A stretch of DNA of 7,793 nucleotides from positions 1 to 7,793 of the forward strand of contig DATBDZ010000459.1 in the NCBI GenBank assembly GCA_036276235.1, read 5' to 3'. Source of the DNA: JANWHF01 sp036276235 (lineage in GTDB: Bacteria > Planctomycetota > Phycisphaerae > Tepidisphaerales > Tepidisphaeraceae). Positions 4,025 through 7,793 of the stretch are shown here, piece by piece. Numbering within the stretch: position 1 is the first letter of the stretch; each line of letters opens with the position of its first letter. The notes under the pieces are model-generated. The model did no database searches. It saw nothing but the letters and a program-made list of their open reading frames with translations, and was not told where the DNA came from. The position numbers and the translations under genes were made by a program.

Positions 4025-5722
4025 ATGCCCGTCCGTCGGCTTGCTTTTGTTCTGTTGCTGCTCCTGGCAGCGCTTGTTTACATCGCCGGCATCGACTGGG
4101 GTTTACCCTCTCACGCGGCCGATCCGTTTCTCTTTGGCGCGCGGCCCATCTGGACCGGAAAGCAAATCATCGAGCTTGGCGGCGGGTGGGAGGATCAGCC
4201 GGATGTCGGGGCGGATGTGGCCCGCAATCCGCTGGCCCATCGCGATCAGCCGCTGGTTTTGAATCAGACCGATGCGCAGCGCGCACAGATCGTGCGGCGA
4301 TACCGCCTCTTCTCATATCAGCCTGATGAAATGATTACGCTCCGCGCGCTGGCGGAGATGAAGCCGTCGCGGATGCAGATGGACCCCAAGCTTTATCAGT
4401 ACGGCGGCTTGTGGATCTACCCTGTCGGAATATTGCTGCGAATCTCGGCGGCGCTTCATCTGATCGATTTGCGCGGCGACGTCGCCTACTACCTCGATCA
4501 CCCGGAGCAATTCGGGAAGTTCTACGTCGTTGCGCGAGCTTACACGGTTTTGTGGGCGCTGGTTGGTGTCGTAACGGTTTGGGCGCTGGTTCGCCGACTC
4601 GTCGCCGGATGGGTTTACCCCTTCGCGGCTGCCGCCTGTTTCATCATGATGCCGGTGGTGATGAACATGGCGCACGAGGCCAAGCCGCACCTCCCCGGCG
4701 CGGTGCTGATGCTGCTGGCGGCGCTCGCCGGCTCAAAATATGTCGAAACCGGATCGCGCCGCTGGTGGATGATAACCGGCGCGCTCTGCGGGGCGGCAGT
4801 CGGAATGGTCCTCTCCAGCGTGCCAATTTTCCTGATCCTGCCGGCGATGGTGTTGCTGCGGCCAGACCGCTGGCGCGAGCGCATCAAGATCTTCATCCTC
4901 GCCGGATGCGTCGGCGCAGCCGTCTACCTTCTTTCCAACCCGTATATCCCCATCAATCTTTTGATCAACCGCGAAGTGCTTCGATCCAATTTCGGAAATT
5001 CCAGCGCGATGTATCACGCGCAGCTGACGGCATCCGGCATCGGCAACGCGCTAAAACTGATCGCGGTTGGCACCGGCCCGCTGCTGGCCATCTATGGCGC
5101 CTTCGCCGCGATTCTCCTGGGAATTCGCGCCGCAAGAAACCGCAAGAGCGCCGAGCCGGCCCAAACGCGTCGCCGCGCGACGGGGATCTTGCTGGCGATC
5201 CCGGCGTTGTGGGTCCTGGGGCAATGCATCATCTTCGCGACCGGCAAACCCGCCGAGTTTGGAAGATTCGCGATTCTACCGGACACGTTCCTGCTGATCG
5301 AGGCGATTGTGGCGATCGCGACATTTGTGCCGCAACCGAAACTCGCCGCGGCATTCGTCGCCATTCTTTGGCTGACCACCGCGCTTCCCGGCGCGCTCTA
5401 TCTGCGCGGATTCGTGCACGATGCGCAGGTCCCCACATCGCGTCTCGCCCTGGCCAGTGCGCTGGCGGAAGTGAACGCATCCAGTCGCCGCCCGATTTAC
5501 GTAAGCGCCGAGCCCGCGCCGTATTGTCTGCCGCCGGTCGACTTGTGGAATTGGCAGATCGTCCTGCTCCCGCGCGGCGGAACGACGCCGCCCCAGCCGA
5601 CGGCCGACGGCATTCTGATCCGACCCGTCGATGTTGCGAACGAAGCCAGCATGCGAAGCTGGCTATGGGGCACGCCGATCAGTTGGGCGGATAAGCCGTT
5701 CGCGCTGAGCCGCGGAGAGTGA
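4025..5722 (+). CDS. GT-C fold membrane glycosyltransferase (PMT/ArnT-like, GT39-type)
   Basis: Encodes 565 aa with about ten or more hydrophobic segments. The family usually transfers a sugar from a polyprenyl-phosphate carrier to a protein or lipid on the outer face of the membrane. After the first helix (6-22) comes GIDWGLPS and a long extracytoplasmic loop. This loop contains YQPDE at 98-102, matching the catalytic acidic motif (Asp/Glu) expected in the first loop of GT-C enzymes. HEAKPHLPGA (217-226) and GRFAILPD (413-420) match the helix-border motifs of the family. The loop from 23 to 125 is longer than usual, with an inserted GGGWEDQPD region, so part of it may be lineage-specific. 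Acceptor and donor cannot be read from the sequence. There are no neighbouring polysaccharide genes, so it appears to stand alone between the atp operon and the zinc-ribbon pair. The start is fixed by the hydrophobic N-terminus; no ribosome-binding site is visible. Confidence 0.75.
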   Translation: MPVRRLAFVLLLLLAALVYIAGIDWGLPSHAADPFLFGARPIWTGKQIIELGGGWEDQPDVGADVARNPLAHRDQPLVLNQTDAQRAQIVRRYRLFSYQPDEMITLRALAEMKPSRMQMDPKLYQYGGLWIYPVGILLRISAALHLIDLRGDVAYYLDHPEQFGKFYVVARAYTVLWALVGVVTVWALVRRLVAGWVYPFAAAACFIMMPVVMNMAHEAKPHLPGAVLMLLAALAGSKYVETGSRRWWMITGALCGAAVGMVLSSVPIFLILPAMVLLRPDRWRERIKIFILAGCVGAAVYLLSNPYIPINLLINREVLRSNFGNSSAMYHAQLTASGIGNALKLIAVGTGPLLAIYGAFAAILLGIRAARNRKSAEPAQTRRRATGILLAIPALWVLGQCIIFATGKPAEFGRFAILPDTFLLIEAIVAIATFVPQPKLAAAFVAILWLTTALPGALYLRGFVHDAQVPTSRLALASALAEVNASSRRPIYVSAEPAPYCLPPVDLWNWQIVLLPRGGTTPPQPTADGILIRPVDVANEASMRSWLWGTPISWADKPFALSRGE

Positions 5723-5756
5723 GGTCTGCTGCGTTGCGAATCAAACCCGCGCCCCG

Positions 5757-5778
5757 GAATCCGCGGCGGCGCGGATTC
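5757..5778. terminator. GC-rich hairpin between convergent genes
   Basis: Perfect 9-bp arms (5757-5765 and 5770-5778, GAATCCGCG/CGCGGATTC) enclose a 4-nt loop. It lies 35 nt after the plus-strand glycosyltransferase stop and 37 nt after the minus-strand stop at 5815. A shared bidirectional terminator is the natural reading, but neither strand has a clear U-run after the stem. Confidence 0.5.
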
Positions 5779-5814
5779 GTTACACTCATCCGACTTTGCC
5801 GCGGCGTGGGCGGA

Positions 5815-6393
5815 TTACTTCATGCCGGCCGGCACATTTCCGCATTCGGGGCATTTGGTTGGTGTTGCGCGAAGATCGTAGCCGCAATTGAGGCATGAAT
5901 AGGACGGGGTCTTCCGACAAATAACCGCACGTCGCGCCCTGCGAGACCAGATGATTGGCACCACGGAGAATACGAAAACGAGTAACCAGTCAGGGATGAC
6001 CAAATCCTGTTCCTGCAACCATTGTCCATTGCCGACGTACTCCTTTCCTGTATCCGACCAAGCCGACCGCAAGAATTTCCAGCGGGGTGGCCTCATCAGA
6101 CGGCCGTCCCAACTGGTGACTCGTTGCGGGAAGCTTTGCACGACGAGAGGACCGCGATCAGGACGCGATGTAGTTTGGAGATAATAGAACTGGCCGAGAT
6201 AGATAACGGAAGGCAGCGTGTAAACTGAATTCTGGATAATGCGCGACGAGCCATTCGTGCCCGGCTCCACTACCTCAATGTATGCTCTATCCCAGATGTA
6301 ATAGCTTCTGATCCAGACCAATGTCGTCGCTAGGCAAAGTAGCGTTGACATCGCTGCCAGCCCATTCCACGCGATACGCCGCAGTCGTTTCAT
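5815..6393 (-). CDS. Planctomycete-type membrane protein with C-terminal zinc ribbon
   Basis: Encodes 192 aa of unknown function. It has a short basic N-terminus (MKRLRR) and a first membrane helix at about 12-29 ending in TTLVWIRSYYIWDR. A roughly 100-residue extracytoplasmic region with aromatic-rich stretches follows, then a second helix at about 134-150, a basic RRARR border and a zinc ribbon (C167-LN-C170-GYDLRATPTK-C181-PE-C184). The SLLLC...VLWVRSY-like first helix and the CGYDLRATP tail are familiar from many planctomycete hypothetical proteins. The ribbon should lie in the cytoplasm and may bind protein or nucleic acid; this is inferred. Its ATG overlaps the stop of the upstream paralogue (ATGA at 6390-6393), so the pair is probably co-translated. 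Confidence 0.82.
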   Translation of the reverse strand: MKRLRRIAWNGLAAMSTLLCLATTLVWIRSYYIWDRAYIEVVEPGTNGSSRIIQNSVYTLPSVIYLGQFYYLQTTSRPDRGPLVVQSFPQRVTSWDGRLMRPPRWKFLRSAWSDTGKEYVGNGQWLQEQDLVIPDWLLVFVFSVVPIIWSRRARRAVICRKTPSYSCLNCGYDLRATPTKCPECGNVPAGMK

Positions 6394-7562
6394 GCTGCCC
6401 CCTTCGGCTTAGCCGGTACCGTTCCGCATTCCGGGCATTTTTCCGGTGTGGCGCGGAGATCGTAGCCGCATTGCGCGCAGAGGCTGGATGCCGCCCGTCT
6501 CTTGGCGCGGCGCGATTTTCGGATGACGTTCAAAACAATCGCCGGCCAGATCGATGTCACGGCGACGATGAACCAATACGGCAGCCAAACATCCGTCCCG
6601 GCGAAGACTTCACTCTCCTCAATCCGAACTCCCGGATTGCCGATGCCAAGTATTCCAACCGGGGAAATCATCGAGGCGCGGGAAATCCACGGGTGAGCCG
6701 GCGGCTTGCTCTGCGTCCAGGCGTACTGCTGATAGGTGGTTTTGTCGGCGGTAGCAAAGATGCGCCAGTGCAACTGGTTCCACTTGCGCGGCGCTGGGCC
6801 AAGCGTATCCTGGCCCCGCCTCCTCGCGTATTCCGTTTGGGCATAGGGGATCGGAATATCTGTTGGATCTCCTATTGGATGAGTAGCGATTCTGGATCGA
6901 CCCTGTGTGGTCGAGATTTGAAACTGGACTCTCTGCGTTCGTTTGTAAGTCCGAAACGATTGCAGCAGGATTCCGCCATTTCCGAGCACGGCTTTGTAGA
7001 AGTGCCAGGTCGAAGGCACCCCGATGACATCGGCGGCATCAGCGCCGCGTATCCATGCCGAGACTGGCAGCAGCACACAAAAGAAAGCCAACGACGTAGC
7101 GGAAAGCCGAACCAATTGCCGCCGCTTCGACGGATTGCGCCTCAGCCACGAAGCACTCCAACATGCCGGCAAGACAGCGGTCAACGCAACAATTGGAAGC
7201 AAAGGGACCGACTGCCCAGCCGCCAGCGTCGCGACAGCCGCCCGCTCGCGGTCGAGGCGATCCATTTCCTCAACGCTGCGCCGCCATTCGGCCGGATCCC
7301 ACACTTCATGCGTGCGCCGGCGCAAGTCCGCCGTTCGCGAATCAAACTCCGCGCTCTCCAACCGCACCTGCGGCTGATTATCCACCCAAAGCCGCCCCGA
7401 CCGGCAGGCAATCTCCCATCTGCTTCCATGGCGAGTAAACTCAAAGCTGATATCACGGGAATGGCTCGGAACAATCGCCAGTGCAGTGAGCAGGCTGAGT
7501 GCCATCGACACCGCCGCCAGCCCGTTCCACGCGATGCGCCGAAGGCGTTTCACAGTGAGCAT
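6390..7562 (-). CDS. Zinc-ribbon membrane protein with apparent internal duplication
   Basis: Encodes up to 390 aa and is a paralogue of the 192-aa gene that follows it. Both begin VKRLRRIAWNGLAA or MKRLRRIAWNGLAA and end in a zinc ribbon (here C362, C365, C376, C379). Four membrane helices are visible (about 14-32, 119-136, 154-171, 327-346), twice the number in the shorter paralogue. The segment RRQLVRLSATSLAFFCVLLPVSAWIRG (148-173) resembles a second family N-terminus. The protein therefore reads as helix-loop-helix fused to helix-loop-helix-zinc ribbon, with the first copy lacking its ribbon. A charged, probably helical stretch lies at 75-110. The frame opens with ATG at 7562, but a GTG at 7553 gives exactly the N-terminus of the paralogue and is my preferred start. 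Function is unknown. Confidence 0.8.
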   Translation of the reverse strand: MLTVKRLRRIAWNGLAAVSMALSLLTALAIVPSHSRDISFEFTRHGSRWEIACRSGRLWVDNQPQVRLESAEFDSRTADLRRRTHEVWDPAEWRRSVEEMDRLDRERAAVATLAAGQSVPLLPIVALTAVLPACWSASWLRRNPSKRRQLVRLSATSLAFFCVLLPVSAWIRGADAADVIGVPSTWHFYKAVLGNGGILLQSFRTYKRTQRVQFQISTTQGRSRIATHPIGDPTDIPIPYAQTEYARRRGQDTLGPAPRKWNQLHWRIFATADKTTYQQYAWTQSKPPAHPWISRASMISPVGILGIGNPGVRIEESEVFAGTDVWLPYWFIVAVTSIWPAIVLNVIRKSRRAKRRAASSLCAQCGYDLRATPEKCPECGTVPAKPKGAA

Positions 7563-7569
7563 CTTACCA
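7561..7569 (-). promoter_or_regulatory. Extended -10 promoter candidate for the zinc-ribbon pair
   Basis: On the minus strand TGG-TAAGAT forms an extended -10 element ending 7 nt before the GTG at 7553. This is the same geometry as upstream of the gene at 4025. If used, the mRNA would be close to leaderless from that GTG, and the ATG at 7562 would lie inside the -10 box. No clear -35 was found. Confidence 0.3.
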
Positions 7570-7679
7570 CGCTGAGAGTGGAAATCGGGACAGGCCCGGC
7601 GGTATAGTCCCTCGACCGCGTGCGCTCCATTTCGGCGTTCCCGGGAGAAGAAAAGGGGATACGTACGAATGCCATTCGG

Positions 7680-7793
7680 TTAGCCTTTTTTCGCTGCTTT
7701 TTCAGCCAATTCGGCCTCCATTTCACGTCGCGGCTTTTTGAGAAACAGGTAGTGCTGGAGCCGCCTGCGGATGACTCGCAACTGCGTGCGGCC
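7680..7793 (-). CDS. C-terminal fragment of an unrecognised gene (cut by window edge)
   Basis: An open frame enters from the right edge and ends with TAA at 7680-7682, giving at least 37 residues. The visible part reads QLRVIRRRLQHYLFLKKPRRE, followed by an Ala/Glu/Lys-rich end, MEAELAEKAAKKG. This basic, probably helical tail fits many protein families and I do not recognise it. The stop lies 118 nt before the zinc-ribbon gene's first ATG on the same strand. The gap (7563-7679) shows no obvious terminator. The call rests on an open frame with plausible composition only. Confidence 0.55.
   Translation of the reverse strand, partial: GRTQLRVIRRRLQHYLFLKKPRREMEAELAEKAAKKG

Noticed and set aside
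4411..5694. Second plus-strand frame of 427 aa inside the glycosyltransferase gene
   Set aside because: It is an out-of-frame shadow of the 565-aa gene, Arg/Gly-rich and lacking hydrophobic segments or motifs.
6321..7607. Plus-strand frame of 428 aa opposite the zinc-ribbon pair
   Set aside because: The minus-strand genes share homologous ends and conserved Cys motifs. The plus frame is Arg/Pro-rich with no recognisable pattern.

Overview
The window looks like a chromosomal segment of a planctomycete, probably an uncultured Phycisphaerae-like lineage. The main evidence is two adjacent membrane proteins ending in the C-x2-C-GYDLRATP-x2-C-x2-C zinc ribbon, a tail I know mainly from planctomycete proteomes. 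GC-rich coding sequence and repeat-filled intergenic junctions fit this. The assignment rests on family recognition from memory, not on a search.

Layout. (1) Positions 1-3713, minus strand: the front half of an F-type ATP synthase operon, transcribed right to left as atpZ (3713), atpI-like (3453), atpB (2991), atpE (1854), atpF (1458) and atpH (752). Subunits a, c, b and delta are all present. The F1 genes (atpA, G, D, C) would be expected just beyond position 1. (2) Positions 3714-4024: a divergent intergenic region with a credible promoter for the atp operon, an 11-bp-arm palindrome over its -35 box, an array of 8-bp repeats and a possible leaderless promoter for the next gene. (3) Positions 4025-5722, plus strand: a polytopic GT-C-fold (PMT/ArnT-like) glycosyltransferase. 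(4) Positions 5757-5778: a GC-rich hairpin between convergent genes. (5) Positions 5815-7562, minus strand: two overlapping paralogous zinc-ribbon membrane proteins, the larger of which looks like an internal fusion of two family members. (6) Positions 7680-7793: the C-terminal end of an unrecognised minus-strand gene.

The ATP synthase genes are conventional in order and catalytic residues. The unusual part is what lies between them. Every junction from atpB onward carries secondary structure: a 207-nt structured gap (atpB/atpE), a 31-nt hairpin (atpE/atpF), a 32-bp perfect inverted repeat built from heptamers (atpF/atpH), and an 83-bp-period tandem repeat, each unit a 26-bp-arm hairpin, after atpH. 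The TAG stop codons of atpF and atpH both coincide with the edge of a repeat element. Subunits b and c both carry signal-peptide-like N-terminal extensions. The most useful leads are this repeat invasion of an essential operon and the palindrome over its promoter. I see no CRISPR array, tRNA, rRNA, phage genes or complete insertion sequence, and no convincing unknown defence or biosynthetic system.
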